From positions 1-37,368 of the forward strand of contig JACPEG010000060.1 of NCBI GenBank assembly GCA_016183615.1: 37,368 nucleotides of DNA, read 5' to 3'. The notes beneath the pieces are model-generated. The model worked only from the letters and a program-made list of their open reading frames with translations. It did no database searches and had not been told where the DNA came from. Both the position numbers and the translations under genes were made by a program. Below, piece after piece: positions 5,516-13,572 of the stretch (positions within the stretch are counted from its first letter, which is position 1; the number at the start of each line of letters is the position of its first letter). Source of the DNA: Betaproteobacteria bacterium (lineage in GTDB: Bacteria; Pseudomonadota; Gammaproteobacteria; Burkholderiales; UBA6910).

Positions 5516-6514
5516 ATGGAAAGAGCCAGCTTTTCACCCACCCCCCTCGGTAACGGCAGGCCCAGGCTTCTCGACCAGGTACGGACGGCGATCCGGGCGT
5601 TGCACTACAGCCTGCGCACCGAGCAGACCTACGTCCACTGGATCAAGCGCTTTATTTTCTTTCATAACAAGCGCCATCCGGCGACCATGGGGGAGGCCGA
5701 GGTCACGGCCTATCTCAATCACCTCGCGGTGGACTGCCGGGTCGCCGCCTCGACCCAGAACCAGGCGCTCTCGGCCATCTTGTTCTTGTACAAGCGGGTC
5801 CTGGGCAATGAATTGGAATGGCTAAAGGACCTGAACCGGGTCAAGCGGCCCGCGCGCTTGCCGGTAGTGCTTACCCGAGGCGAGGTGCAGGCGGTTCTGG
5901 GGCAGCTTCGGGGTACCAAGTGGCTGATGGCCAGCCTGCTCTACGGATCGGGGCTGCGCCTCATGGAGTGCCTGCGGCTGCGGGTGAAGGACGTGGATTT
6001 CGAGTACCGGCAGATTCTGGTGCGGGACGGCAAGGGGGCGAAGGATCGCGTGACCATGCTGCCTGATACGGTGGTTGATCCCCTCAAGCGGTATTTGGAA
6101 AGGGTGAAGGGACTGCACGAGCGCGATCTTTCCGAGGGCTATGGGGAGGTCGAAATGCCGTTCGCCCTGGAGCGAAAATACCCCAACGCCGGTCGGGAAT
6201 GGGGGTGGCAGTTCGTCTTTCCATCCGGCAACCGGTCTGCGGATCCCTACACCGGGGTGATCCGGCGCCACCATGTCTATCCGGACACACTGCAGCGAGC
6301 GGTAAAAGAGGCGGTGCGGAACGCCGGCATCACAAAGCCCGCCAGTTGCCACACCTTCCGCCACGCCTTCGCCACCCACCTGCTGGAGTCGAGCTACGAC
6401 ATCCGCACGGTGCAGGAGCTGCTGGGGCACAAGGACGTCTCCACCACCATGATTTACACCCACGTGCTCAACAAGGGCGGGCGCGGCGTGCAGAGTCCCC
6501 TGGATCGCGTGTAA
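5516..6514 (+). CDS. intI: integron integrase IntI (332 aa)
   Basis: This tyrosine recombinase inserts and excises gene cassettes at attI and attC. The SAM-like N-domain (about 10-95) contains [20 protein letters not shown]. The catalytic Arg is in [15 protein letters not shown] (about 145), the H-x2-R box in [14 protein letters not shown] (about 274-287) and the nucleophile Tyr in [16 protein letters not shown] (about 310). The block [20 protein letters not shown] (about 218-237) is the extra patch found only in integron integrases. Length is normal and the frame is intact. I chose ATG at 5516. An AAGGAGG lies at 5478-5484, too far for this start, inside a five-codon ORF (5473-5490) that could be a leader. 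It is transcribed away from the cassettes, the usual layout. No LexA-type CTGT-N8-ACAG box was seen upstream. Confidence 0.93.
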   Translation: MERASFSPTPLGNGRPRLLDQVRTAIRALHYSLRTEQTYVHWIKRFIFFHNKRHPATMGEAEVTAYLNHLAVDCRVAASTQNQALSAILFLYKRVLGNELEWLKDLNRVKRPARLPVVLTRGEVQAVLGQLRGTKWLMASLLYGSGLRLMECLRLRVKDVDFEYRQILVRDGKGAKDRVTMLPDTVVDPLKRYLERVKGLHERDLSEGYGEVEMPFALERKYPNAGREWGWQFVFPSGNRSADPYTGVIRRHHVYPDTLQRAVKEAVRNAGITKPASCHTFRHAFATHLLESSYDIRTVQELLGHKDVSTTMIYTHVLNKGGRGVQSPLDRV

Positions 6515-6589
6515 TCGCGGGCGCAGCGTTTGCGGCACAGATCGGCCTCCGCCCGAAAATCCCAACGACGAACCCCCCGGCAAAGTTCG

Positions 6590-6787
6590 TCAGGCCGCAA
6601 TCTGCTCGAAGGAAAAATGAGGGATGTCCGCGCGCTCGCTGGCGTGCTCGATGGTAATGCTGCAAATCTCTCCCTTTGCGTCCAGATCGAGCAGCGTGTT
6701 CTCATCGAGATCGCGCGTTTCGGCGACTTCTGCGGTCCGGAACTCGAGGTACAGGGTATCGGTGTCCTGGAAGTACTTGATCTTCAT
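6590..6787 (-). CDS. DUF2283 domain protein (65 aa)
   Basis: This small protein matches the DUF2283 pattern. It has MKIKYFQDTDTLYLEF at the start, then E-x-R-DLDENTLLDLDAKGEICSITI in the middle (pieces of the typical 'yddetDvLyi...vveegi.ldyDeeGkivgIeI' layout), and ends with SERADIPHFSFEQIAA. The function of the family is unknown; members often sit beside small toxin-like genes. Here it stands alone beyond the integrase, convergent with it. I chose ATG at 6787 because GAGGG lies 8 bases upstream; the longer frame would need a TTG. No partner gene is visible in the 75 bases to the integrase stop or the 75 bases to the exporter gene. Confidence 0.8.
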   Translation of the reverse strand: MKIKYFQDTDTLYLEFRTAEVAETRDLDENTLLDLDAKGEICSITIEHASERADIPHFSFEQIAA

Positions 6788-6862
6788 GATTCGAACCCTC
6801 GAATCCCAGTGTATCAGCAACCGGCCTGCCGAAAAACCTGACCGGTTCGCGGCATCCAGAGC

Positions 6863-7726
6863 TTAACCCTGCCGCGCCAGCATGACGGCGGCGGCGATGA
6901 TCACCGCGCCGCCCAGCACCTGGACCGGCGCAATCGCTTCCCCCAGCACGACCGCGGCGAGGATTACAGTCACCACCGGCTCCAGGGTGGAAAGCGTCGC
7001 CGCGTCCGCGGCGCCGATGCGGCGCATGCCGGCGAAGAAGGCGACGATGGCGATCACCGTGGAGACCACTGCGATGGCGATGACCGCCAGCCATCCCGAC
7101 GCGGTTCCCGGAAATGCAGGAGGCTGTGCGGCCACCAGAATGCCGTACACCACCGCGGCGGAGGCGGTGATGACCGCCGAGGACGGTATCGCGCCGGTGT
7201 GCTTGGTCGCGCGGCTGCCGACGATGATGTACACGGAGTAGATAACCGCCGCCGCGACACCCAGCGCGATGCCGAGGGGCCTGGGGCCTCCCTCCGGGCC
7301 GATGGTGAGGGCGGTTCCCGCGAGCGCCAGCACCAGGGCGACCGCCTTCATGCGCGTGAGCGGCTCCCGCAACACCAGCGCCGAGAGCAGCGTGACCAGC
7401 GCCGGGTAGAGATAGAGCAGCAGCGCCACCAGCCCCGGCGAGGCGTAGGTGAGCGCGGTGAAGAAGCAGAACGACTGGCCCACGTAGCCGATGGCGCCCA
7501 TGGCGGCGAGGATGGCGAGGGTTTTTCCCCGCGGCCAGCGCTGGCCGGTGGCCGTCATGATGACCGCCATGAGGACGGCGGCGATGACGAAGCGCAGGAA
7601 CAGCACCGCGGTGACGCCCGCGCCGCTGGCATAGGCGAAGCGGGCGAAAATCGCCATGGCGCCGAAGGAGGAGGCGGAGACGGCGATGAGGGCGATGCCG
7701 GCGGTGCGGGAGGAGAAGCGGGACAA
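6863..7726 (-). CDS. EamA-family (DMT superfamily) transporter (287 aa)
   Basis: This inner-membrane transporter, probably an exporter of metabolites or amino acids, has two EamA repeats of about five helices each (about 8-140 and 150-285), ten helices in total. The first repeat contains SSFGAMAIFARFAYASGAGV and the LYPALVTLLSALVLREPLT motif; the second has the matching STLEPVVTVILAAVVLGEAI. The Pro/Glu-containing turn at the end of each repeat is characteristic of the family. Substrate cannot be read from sequence. It is transcribed with the mgtE gene upstream but separated from it by a GC-rich palindromic repeat (7753-7819), so co-transcription is uncertain. Confidence 0.88.
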   Translation of the reverse strand: MSRFSSRTAGIALIAVSASSFGAMAIFARFAYASGAGVTAVLFLRFVIAAVLMAVIMTATGQRWPRGKTLAILAAMGAIGYVGQSFCFFTALTYASPGLVALLLYLYPALVTLLSALVLREPLTRMKAVALVLALAGTALTIGPEGGPRPLGIALGVAAAVIYSVYIIVGSRATKHTGAIPSSAVITASAAVVYGILVAAQPPAFPGTASGWLAVIAIAVVSTVIAIVAFFAGMRRIGAADAATLSTLEPVVTVILAAVVLGEAIAPVQVLGGAVIIAAAVMLARQG

Positions 7727-7752
7727 TTTCCTGCGCGTGTCTTGAACGGTGC

Positions 7753-7819
7753 CGACCCCCCTCCCTGTCCCTCCCCCGCGAGGGGGGAGGGAACCGTTGG
7801 AGATGGCGTCAGGGTTTCT
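7753..7819. repeat. palindromic repeat, CCCTCCCCC/GGGGGAGGG type
   Basis: The hairpin CCCTCCCCC (7769 onward) with GGGGGGAGGG (to 7791) is followed by a conserved tail GGAGATGGCGTCAGGGTTTC. A related copy lies inside a coding sequence at about 20390-20440. Confidence 0.75.
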
Positions 7820-7823
7820 TCAC

Positions 7824-9062
7824 CTATCGCACCAGCACCGTCGCCAGCCCCAGCAGCATGCCCATGCTGGCGATGTCGGTGGCGGTGGTGAGGAAAATGC
7901 TGGAGGCGGTGGCGGGGTCGGCGCCGAATCGCTTGAGGGTCACCGGCACCAGCACGCCGGACACCCCGCTGATCATGCAGCTTCCGACCATGGCCAGCAC
8001 CACCACCACGCCGAGCATCAGCGCCTGGGGCAGGCCCTGGCTGGCGGCGAAGAAATACATGCCGAGACCCGCCACGGCCCCGGTGAGCGCACCGTTCATG
8101 ACGCCCAGGCCCGCTTCCTTGATCATGAGCGCCTTTTCCTGTCCGCTTTTCACTTCGCCCAGGGTGAGGCCGCGCAGCGCCACGGCGAGCGCCTGGCAGC
8201 CGGTGTTGCCCGACTGGCCGGCGAGCACCGGGAGAAAAGTGGCGAGCACCACCAGCCGGTCCACCGTGTCCTGGAACACCGCCACCACCGCCCCGGCGGC
8301 GAAGGCAGTGACCAGGTTGATCTGGAGCCAGGGATGGCGGAACTTGAAGCTCCTGGGCCAGGGGGTGGCGGTCCGCTCCTCCTTTTCCACGCCCACCATC
8401 GAGCCGGGCTGGGCGCTGATCTCGAACGCCTGCTCCTCGAACATCACGTCGCCGCGCACCAGGCCCACGAGTTTTCCCTGTGCGTCGCACACCGGATAAA
8501 CCGGGTAATGGCGGCTCACCACCTGCTTCATGGCGTCTTTGAGCGGGGTTTCGGGCCGCAGGGAAAAGGGCTCGCGCAGCATGATGTCGCCCAGCCGCTC
8601 GCTGTTGTCCCGGAACAGCAGATCGCGCATGGTGATCACGCCCATGAGCTTTTCGGCGCCGTCCACCACGTAGCAATAGGTGATGAGCTCGGTCTTCAGC
8701 AGCTCCCGCAGGCGCTCGACGGTTTCGCCCACGCTGGCCTGGGGATAGAACACCGCGCTCGGCGGGTCCATCAGGCGCCCGATACTGCCCTCGGGGTAGG
8801 CCTGGTTACTGGTCCACTGCCGGGAGACATTGCGCGGCGCGGCGGCGAGAATCGCGCGCCGGGCCTCGTCGGCGAACTCGGGGAGCAGGTCCTGGACGAT
8901 GCCGGGGTTCATTTCCCTGAGCACTTCCACCACGCGCTCGGGCGGGCCGGCCTTCAGCAGATCGGCGGCCTCGCGGGGCGGGCGGGCCAGGGCTTCGCGT
9001 ACCAGGGCGTCGCGGCGCTCCTGGTTCCAGTCGAGGAAAGGATTGGGCTGTTGTTGTTTCAT
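7824..9062 (-). CDS. mgtE: magnesium transporter MgtE (412 aa)
   Basis: This Mg2+ channel/transporter of the inner membrane has three parts. The cytosolic N-domain (about 15-115) contains RPPREAADLLKAGPPERVVE. A CBS pair (about 125-235) that senses Mg2+ contains SVGETVERLRELLK and YPVYPVCDAQGKLVGLVRG. A C-terminal membrane domain of five helices (about 270-412) holds the pore motif PVLAGQSGNTGCQALAVALRGL, written here as two adjoining pieces. The N-domain is on the short side but present. The start at 9062 is chosen from the tandem ATGATG because AGGAG then stands 6 bases upstream. The RBS lies right at the edge of the REP cluster 9074-9285. Confidence 0.92.
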   Translation of the reverse strand: MKQQQPNPFLDWNQERRDALVREALARPPREAADLLKAGPPERVVEVLREMNPGIVQDLLPEFADEARRAILAAAPRNVSRQWTSNQAYPEGSIGRLMDPPSAVFYPQASVGETVERLRELLKTELITYCYVVDGAEKLMGVITMRDLLFRDNSERLGDIMLREPFSLRPETPLKDAMKQVVSRHYPVYPVCDAQGKLVGLVRGDVMFEEQAFEISAQPGSMVGVEKEERTATPWPRSFKFRHPWLQINLVTAFAAGAVVAVFQDTVDRLVVLATFLPVLAGQSGNTGCQALAVALRGLTLGEVKSGQEKALMIKEAGLGVMNGALTGAVAGLGMYFFAASQGLPQALMLGVVVVLAMVGSCMISGVSGVLVPVTLKRFGADPATASSIFLTTATDIASMGMLLGLATVLVR

Positions 9063-9073
9063 CATTTCTCCTT

Positions 9074-9285
9074 GTAGGAGGGGATTCATCCCCGACAAAG
9101 GTCGCGAATAAATACGGCTCCCGCCGGGTCGCGAATAAATTCGCTCCTACGGGGATGTAGGAGGGGATTCATCCCCGACCGGGGCCTTGTAGGAGGGGAT
9201 TCATCCCCGACCGGGGCCGGATTGAATCCCGCCGGGTCGCGAATAAATACGGCTCCCGCCGGGTCGCGAATAAATTCGCTCCTAC
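9074..9285. repeat. cluster of GTAG-headed REP-like elements with a 50-bp direct duplication
   Basis: Three copies begin GTAGGAGGGGATTCATCCCC (9074, 9157, 9189). Each is GTAG plus a small palindrome (GGGGATTCATCCCC). A 50-bp block, 9101-9150, is repeated identically at 9236-9285 and ends GAATAAATTCGCTCCTAC, the inverted partner. The cluster fills the whole gap between mgtE and cbbR. A related single element lies at 29447-29511. Confidence 0.85.
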
Positions 9286-9288
9286 GGG

Positions 9289-10209
9289 CTAGCGCTTTCC
9301 GGCGCCTTTCTTCATCAATATTACCGCGTCGCGCAGCAGGTAATCCCTGAAAGCCTGGGCCGCAGTGGACAGCCGCTTCTGGGTCCGGTGCACGATGTAC
9401 CAGTGGCGCAGGATGGGGAAGCCCTCCACCGGCAGCACCCTGAGGCGTCCCGTCTCCAGCTCCAGCTCGATGGTCTGCTGGGAGATGATCCCCAGCCCCA
9501 TCCCGGCCTGCACCGCCTGCTTGACGGCCTCGTTGGTGCCCATTTCCATCCCCGGCTTGTAGTCGATGCCGTGGGCGGCGAAGAAGCGCTCGGCCGAGCC
9601 GCGGGTGCCGGAGCCCTGCTCGCGCACGACGAAGACTTCCTCGGCCAGGCGCTTCAAGGAAATCTTCTTTTCCTTGCACAGAGGGTGGGCCGGCGAGGCG
9701 ATCACCACCAGCGGATTTTCCATGAAAGTCTGGGCCACGATGTCCATGCCTTCGGGAGGCTGGCCCATCACCGCCAGATCGGTCTCGTTCTCCGCCAGCG
9801 CCTTCAGCACCGCCTCGCGGTTGCCCACGTTGAGGCTGACGGCGATTTCCTTGTGCTTCTCGCAGAATTTCGCCAGCAGCGGGGGCGCGAAATAATTGGC
9901 GGTGGAGACCACGGAAATGGCGAGCTTGCCCTTCTCCAGGCCCTTCAGCTGCCCGATGGCCGCCTCCATGTCGGCGAGTTGCTGGGAGATGGCGCGGCTA
10001 TAGTGAAAGAGTTCCCGGCCGCCCTCGGTGAGATAGATGCGCTTGCCCAGCTGCTCGAACAGCGGCAGCCCCACGTTCTCCTCGAGCTGCTTGATCTGCA
10101 TGGACACCGCGGGCTGGGACAGGTACAGCTCCTCCGCGGCGCGGGAAAATGACAGGTGGCGCGCCACCGACTCGAACACGCGCAATTGCCTTAACGTGAC
10201 GTGGAGCAT
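9289..10209 (-). CDS. cbbR: LysR-family regulator CbbR (306 aa)
   Basis: This is the transcriptional activator of the Calvin cycle genes. The N-terminal winged helix-turn-helix (about 4-65) reads LRQLRVFESVARHLSFSRAA then EELYLSQPAVSMQIKQLEE. A long linker helix and a LysR substrate-binding domain (about 90-295) follow. The inducer domain contains STANYFAPPLLAKFCEKH and QAGMGLGIISQQTIELEL, both usual in CbbR. It is divergent from cbbL with 154 bases between, the classic cbbR arrangement. Ligands known for CbbR include phosphoenolpyruvate, RuBP and NADPH; which applies here cannot be read. The stop is 3 bases from the REP cluster. Confidence 0.9.
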   Translation of the reverse strand: MLHVTLRQLRVFESVARHLSFSRAAEELYLSQPAVSMQIKQLEENVGLPLFEQLGKRIYLTEGGRELFHYSRAISQQLADMEAAIGQLKGLEKGKLAISVVSTANYFAPPLLAKFCEKHKEIAVSLNVGNREAVLKALAENETDLAVMGQPPEGMDIVAQTFMENPLVVIASPAHPLCKEKKISLKRLAEEVFVVREQGSGTRGSAERFFAAHGIDYKPGMEMGTNEAVKQAVQAGMGLGIISQQTIELELETGRLRVLPVEGFPILRHWYIVHRTQKRLSTAAQAFRDYLLRDAVILMKKGAGKR

Positions 10210-10230
10210 GATGGGCAGCTCAAAAACAGA

Positions 10231-10261
10231 ATAAGGGTAATCTTATCATACTCATCAGAAG
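10231..10261. promoter_or_regulatory. probable CbbR operator region
   Basis: A perfect dyad ATAAG-N6-CTTAT (10231-10246) overlaps a second imperfect dyad CTTATCATACTCATCAGAAG (10242-10261). Both lie just upstream of the cbbL -35 box, where LysR activators bind. The TNA-N7-TNA spacing of published CbbR boxes is not exactly matched. Confidence 0.55.
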
Positions 10262-10267
10262 TTTGAT

Positions 10268-10296
10268 TTGTCGTTATACATGGCTGGGGCTATAGT
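10268..10296 (+). promoter_or_regulatory. sigma70-type promoter of cbbL
   Basis: TTGTCG (10268-10273) and TATAGT (10291-10296) are separated by exactly 17 bases. Transcription would begin near 10303, giving a leader of about 60 bases. The dyad proposed for CbbR ends 7 bases before the -35 box. Confidence 0.65.
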
Positions 10297-10363
10297 TACC
10301 CCGCAACCAAGGACGACGACCCATACCCCGGCTACCGGGGCGGAAACAGGACAGGAGAAACTC

Positions 10364-11785
10364 ATGGCAGTGAAAAAATACAGCGCCGGTGTCAAGGAAT
10401 ACCGGGGCACCTATTGGGAGCCGGGCTACCAGGTCAAGGACACCGACATCCTGGCCTGCTTCAAGATCGTGCCCCAGCCCGGCGTGGACCGGGAAGAGGC
10501 GGCCGCGGCGGTGGCGGCGGAGTCCTCCACCGGCACCTGGACCACGGTGTGGACCGACCTCTTGACCGACCTCGACTACTACAAGGGCCGCGCCTACCGC
10601 ATCGAGGACGTGCCCGGCGACGACACCTGCTTCTACGCCTTCGTGGCCTACCCCATCGACCTGTTCGAGGAGGGCTCGGTGGTGAACGTGTTCACTTCCC
10701 TGGTGGGCAACGTGTTCGGCTTCAAGGCGATCCGGGCGCTGCGGCTGGAAGACGTGCGCTTCCCCATCGCCTACGTCAAGACCTGCGGCGGGCCGCCCCA
10801 CGGCATCCAGGTGGAGCGCGACAAGATGGACAAGTATGGCCGGCCGCTTCTCGGCTGCACCATCAAGCCCAAGCTGGGGCTCTCGGCCAAGAACTACGGC
10901 CGCGCGGTGTACGAGTGCCTGCGCGGGGGGCTCGATTTCACCAAGGACGACGAGAACGTCAACTCCCAGCCCTTCATGCGCTGGCGCGACCGCTTCACCT
11001 ACGTGATGGAGGCGGTGAAAAAGGCCGAGGCCGAAACCGGCGAGCGCAAGGGCCATTACCTCAACGTCACCGCGCCCACGCCCGAGGAAATGTACAAGCG
11101 CGCCGAGTACGCCAGGAGCCTGGGCGCGCCCATCATCATGCACGACTACCTGACCGGCGGCTTCTGCGCCAACACCGGGCTTGCCAACTGGTGCCGGGAG
11201 AATGGCGTGCTGCTGCACATCCATCGCGCCATGCACGCGGTGATCGACCGCAATCCCTATCACGGCATCCACTTCCGGGTGCTCACCAAGGCGCTGCGGC
11301 TCTCCGGCGGCGATCACCTGCACACCGGCACCGTGGTGGGCAAGCTGGAAGGCGACCGGGAGGCGACCATCGGCTGGATCGACCTGCTGCGCGACAAGTA
11401 TGTGAAGGAGGACCGCTCCCGCGGCATCTTCTTCGACCAGGACTGGGGTTCCATGCCGGGCGCGTTCGCGGTGGCCTCGGGCGGCATCCACGTGTGGCAC
11501 ATGCCGGCACTGCTCGCCATCTTCGGCGATGACGCGGTGTTCCAGTTCGGCGGCGGCACCCTGGGCCACCCCTGGGGCAACGCGGCCGGCGCGGCCGCCA
11601 ACCGGGTGGCGCTGGAGGCCTGCGTCAAGGCCCGCAATGAAGGCCGCGCAGTGGAAAAGGAAGGCAAGGAAATCCTCGCCGCCGCGGCGCGCCACAGCCC
11701 GGAGCTCAAGGTGGCGATGGAGACCTGGAAGGAGATCAAGTTCGAGTTCGACGTGGTGGACAAGCTGGCGGTGGCGCACCGGTGA
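10364..11785 (+). CDS. cbbL: RuBisCO large subunit, form IA (473 aa)
   Basis: This is the CO2-fixing enzyme of the Calvin cycle: ribulose-1,5-bisphosphate + CO2 gives two 3-phosphoglycerate. Active-site features are all present: TIKPKLG with Lys168 and Lys170; the carbamylated Lys194 with metal-binding Asp196 and Glu197 in DFTKDDEN; the loop-6 Lys in [12 protein letters not shown] (about 327); and the HIHRAMHAV and [11 protein letters not shown] blocks. ATG at 10364 has GGAGAAA 6-8 bases upstream and gives the standard 473 residues; an in-frame start 96 bases earlier would add an unrelated leader. The [14 protein letters not shown] start is typical of proteobacterial form IA. No carboxysome genes follow, and cbbQ/cbbO do, so this is the cytosolic IAq branch. 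Confidence 0.98.
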   Translation: MAVKKYSAGVKEYRGTYWEPGYQVKDTDILACFKIVPQPGVDREEAAAAVAAESSTGTWTTVWTDLLTDLDYYKGRAYRIEDVPGDDTCFYAFVAYPIDLFEEGSVVNVFTSLVGNVFGFKAIRALRLEDVRFPIAYVKTCGGPPHGIQVERDKMDKYGRPLLGCTIKPKLGLSAKNYGRAVYECLRGGLDFTKDDENVNSQPFMRWRDRFTYVMEAVKKAEAETGERKGHYLNVTAPTPEEMYKRAEYARSLGAPIIMHDYLTGGFCANTGLANWCRENGVLLHIHRAMHAVIDRNPYHGIHFRVLTKALRLSGGDHLHTGTVVGKLEGDREATIGWIDLLRDKYVKEDRSRGIFFDQDWGSMPGAFAVASGGIHVWHMPALLAIFGDDAVFQFGGGTLGHPWGNAAGAAANRVALEACVKARNEGRAVEKEGKEILAAAARHSPELKVAMETWKEIKFEFDVVDKLAVAHR

Positions 11786-11794
11786 ACAACGACA

Positions 11795-11886
11795 ACCACA
11801 GAGGCACGGAGACACAGAGGATTTCACAGAGAAATTCCGAATGCTTCTCTATCTGTGCCCGCTCTGTGCCTCTGTGCCTCTGTGGT
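11795..11886. repeat. inverted-repeat element between cbbL and cbbS
   Basis: Perfect 13-bp arms ACCACAGAGGCAC (11795-11807) and GTGCCTCTGTGGT (11874-11886), with more CACAGAG/CTCTGTG copies inside. It belongs to a dispersed family; decayed pieces are seen near 28517-28545 and 37219-37236. In the cbbLS mRNA it would form a long stem between the two genes. Confidence 0.8.
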
Positions 11887-11908
11887 GAAGATTTTTCAGG
11901 AGTTCAAC

Positions 11909-12265
11909 ATGAGTGAAATGCAGGATTACCAATCGAAGCTGTCCGACCCCGCGAGCCGCAAGTTCGGCACTTTCTCCTACCTGCCGCCGATGAGCGCGGA
12001 GGAGATGCGCCGGCAGGTGGAATTCATCGTGAAGAAGGGCTGGAACCCGGCCATCGAGCACACCGAGCCCGAGAACATGGGGGGCTCCTACTGGTACATG
12101 TGGAAGCTGCCCATGTTCGGGGAAACCGACGTGGCCCAGATCCTCGCCGAGGCGGAGGCCTGCCACAAGGCCCACCCCGGCCACCATGTGCGCCTGATCG
12201 GCTACGACAATTTCAGGCAGACCCAGGGTACGAGCATGGTGATTTACCGGGGCAAGACGGTTTAG
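11909..12265 (+). CDS. cbbS: RuBisCO small subunit (118 aa)
   Basis: This small subunit caps the L8S8 holoenzyme. It has the typical order: [20 protein letters not shown], then [20 protein letters not shown], the [10 protein letters not shown] segment, the [20 protein letters not shown] block and the C-terminal [20 protein letters not shown]. At 118 residues it is longer than carboxysomal IAc small subunits, as the IAq type is. ATG at 11909 has CAGGAG 5 bases upstream. The 123-base gap from cbbL is nearly filled by an inverted repeat. A strong intrinsic terminator follows at 12289, so cbbLS is probably the main transcript and cbbQO receive read-through or have their own promoter. Confidence 0.97.
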   Translation: MSEMQDYQSKLSDPASRKFGTFSYLPPMSAEEMRRQVEFIVKKGWNPAIEHTEPENMGGSYWYMWKLPMFGETDVAQILAEAEACHKAHPGHHVRLIGYDNFRQTQGTSMVIYRGKTV

Positions 12266-12288
12266 CGCTGTCCTCAAAGCGGAAGTGG

Positions 12289-12324
12289 GCCCCCGTCCGC
12301 CCCGTGGCACGCGGGGGCTTTTTT
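12289..12324 (+). terminator. Rho-independent terminator after cbbS
   Basis: Stem GCCCCCG (12289-12295) with CGGGGGC (12312-12318), immediately followed by six T (12319-12324). Confidence 0.85.
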
Positions 12325-12363
12325 GTTTGATTCATCCGGCTTTCGTGTGGGTTACGACAGGGA

Positions 12364-12452
12364 GTAGCCCGGATGGAGCGCAGCGCAATCCGGGAATCGG
12401 GACGCTTGCCCCTCATGAAATCCCGGATTCCACTTCGTTTCATCCGGGCTAC
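12364..12452. repeat. GTAG-headed REP-like pair (GTAGCCCGGATG family)
   Basis: Begins GTAGCCCGGATGGAGCGCAG and ends CATCCGGGCTAC, with ATCCGGG/CCCGGAT palindromes at each end. It occupies part of the 285-base gap between cbbS and cbbQ. The remainder (12453-12550) shows no further structure or gene. Confidence 0.8.
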
Positions 12453-12550
12453 GTATTTGCCGACCCACAGAAATGTCTGAAGGACCTTTTGTTTGAAGGC
12501 AGTCAGAGCGTAGGGCCGAATTCATTCGGCCAGCCTGCTGAAAATAATCC

Positions 12551-13354
12551 ATGGACGAAACCATCCAGCAATACCTGATCCCGAGCGAGCCCTATTACCG
12601 CAGCGTGGCCGACGAGGTGGCGCTGTTCGAGGCCGCCTACTCGGTGCGCATGCCCATGATGCTCAAGGGGCCGACGGGCTGCGGCAAGACCCGGTTCATC
12701 GAGTACATGGCGTGGAAGCTCGCCCGGCCCCTCATTACCGTGGCCTGCCACGAGGACATGACGGCCTCCGACCTGGTGGGCCGCTTCCTGCTGGACGCCA
12801 GCGGCACCCGCTGGCAGGACGGGCCGCTCGCCATCGCTGCGCGCCACGGGGCCATCTGCTATCTCGACGAGGTGGTGGAGGCGCGCCAGGACACCACGGT
12901 GGTGATCCACCCCCTCACCGACGCGCGCCGCGTGCTGCCGCTGGAAAAGAAGGGGGAGCTGGTGCACGCCCACGCGGATTTCCAGCTGGTGATCTCCTAC
13001 AACCCGGGCTACCAGAGCCTGATGAAGGACCTGAAGCAGTCCACCAAGCAGCGCTTTGGCGCCCTCGACTTCAATTACCCCGAGCACCCGGTGGAAGTGG
13101 AAATCGTCGCCCACGAGGCGCGGGTGGATGCCGCGCTCGCCGACAGGCTGGTGTCCATCGCCGAGCGCGCCCGCAACCTCAAGGGCCACGGGCTGGACGA
13201 GGGCATCTCGACGCGCATGCTGGTGTACGCGGGATCCCTGATCGCAAAGGGCGTGGAGCCCCGCGCCGCCTGCCGCGTGGCGCTGGTGCGCCCCATCACC
13301 GACGACCCCGACATGCGCGACGCGCTGGATGCGGCGGTGACCACGTTTTTTTAG
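12551..13354 (+). CDS. cbbQ: RuBisCO activase ATPase subunit CbbQ (267 aa)
   Basis: This MoxR-type AAA+ ATPase forms hexamers with CbbO and removes inhibitory sugar phosphates from form I RuBisCO. Walker A is GPTGCGKT (40-47), Walker [12 protein letters not shown] (101-111), the sensor-1 region [12 protein letters not shown] (about 148-159) and a C-terminal helical lid with [15 protein letters not shown]. The N-terminal half is near identical in layout to NirQ/NorQ proteins, but the position directly after cbbLS and before cbbO assigns it to RuBisCO. The start ATG at 12551 has no clear Shine-Dalgarno; the same sequence AATAATCCATG precedes cbbO. Expression may come from its own promoter because a terminator precedes it. 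Confidence 0.95.
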   Translation: MDETIQQYLIPSEPYYRSVADEVALFEAAYSVRMPMMLKGPTGCGKTRFIEYMAWKLARPLITVACHEDMTASDLVGRFLLDASGTRWQDGPLAIAARHGAICYLDEVVEARQDTTVVIHPLTDARRVLPLEKKGELVHAHADFQLVISYNPGYQSLMKDLKQSTKQRFGALDFNYPEHPVEVEIVAHEARVDAALADRLVSIAERARNLKGHGLDEGISTRMLVYAGSLIAKGVEPRAACRVALVRPITDDPDMRDALDAAVTTFF

Positions 13355-13355
13355 C

Positions 13356-13418
13356 GGTCAGCAATCAGCAGTCGGCAGGAAACTCCTATCCCCGCACACT
13401 TCTGATGGCTGACTGCTT
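13356..13418. repeat. imperfect inverted repeat between cbbQ and cbbO
   Basis: GGTCAGCAATCAGCAGTCGG at 13356 onward and GGCTGACTGC (13407-13416) are imperfect inverted arms. It begins 2 bases after the cbbQ stop. Confidence 0.5.
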
Positions 13419-13449
13419 ATCGATCCTTGCCAAACTCTGCGACACTCGG

Positions 13450-13525
13450 CGTCGTCCCGGCGCAAGCCGGGACCCAATGTTTTCCCGTCGTAACCCGCTG
13501 GATTCCGGCTTTCGCCGGAATGACG
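13450..13525. repeat. palindromic repeat pair (CGTC...GACG) between cbbQ and cbbO
   Basis: Two hairpins, GTCCCGGCGCAAGCCGGGAC (13454-13473) and ATTCCGGCTTTCGCCGGAAT (13502-13521), bounded by CGTC and GACG. This type of element is widespread between genes in GC-rich proteobacteria. No gene lies in the 218-base gap. Confidence 0.8.
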
Positions 13526-13572
13526 TCAGGAGGCGCCGAGTTGTCACATGGTTTGGTAACGCTCAATAATCC

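Noticed and set aside
9074..9285. CRISPR-like array because of repeated units
   Set aside because: The units are palindromic, unevenly spaced and the intervening DNA is itself repeated, so there are no unique spacers.
10268..10363. Earlier in-frame start of cbbL at 10268
   Set aside because: It would begin inside the promoter and add 32 residues absent from RuBisCO; ATG 10364 has a good ribosome binding site and gives the standard length.
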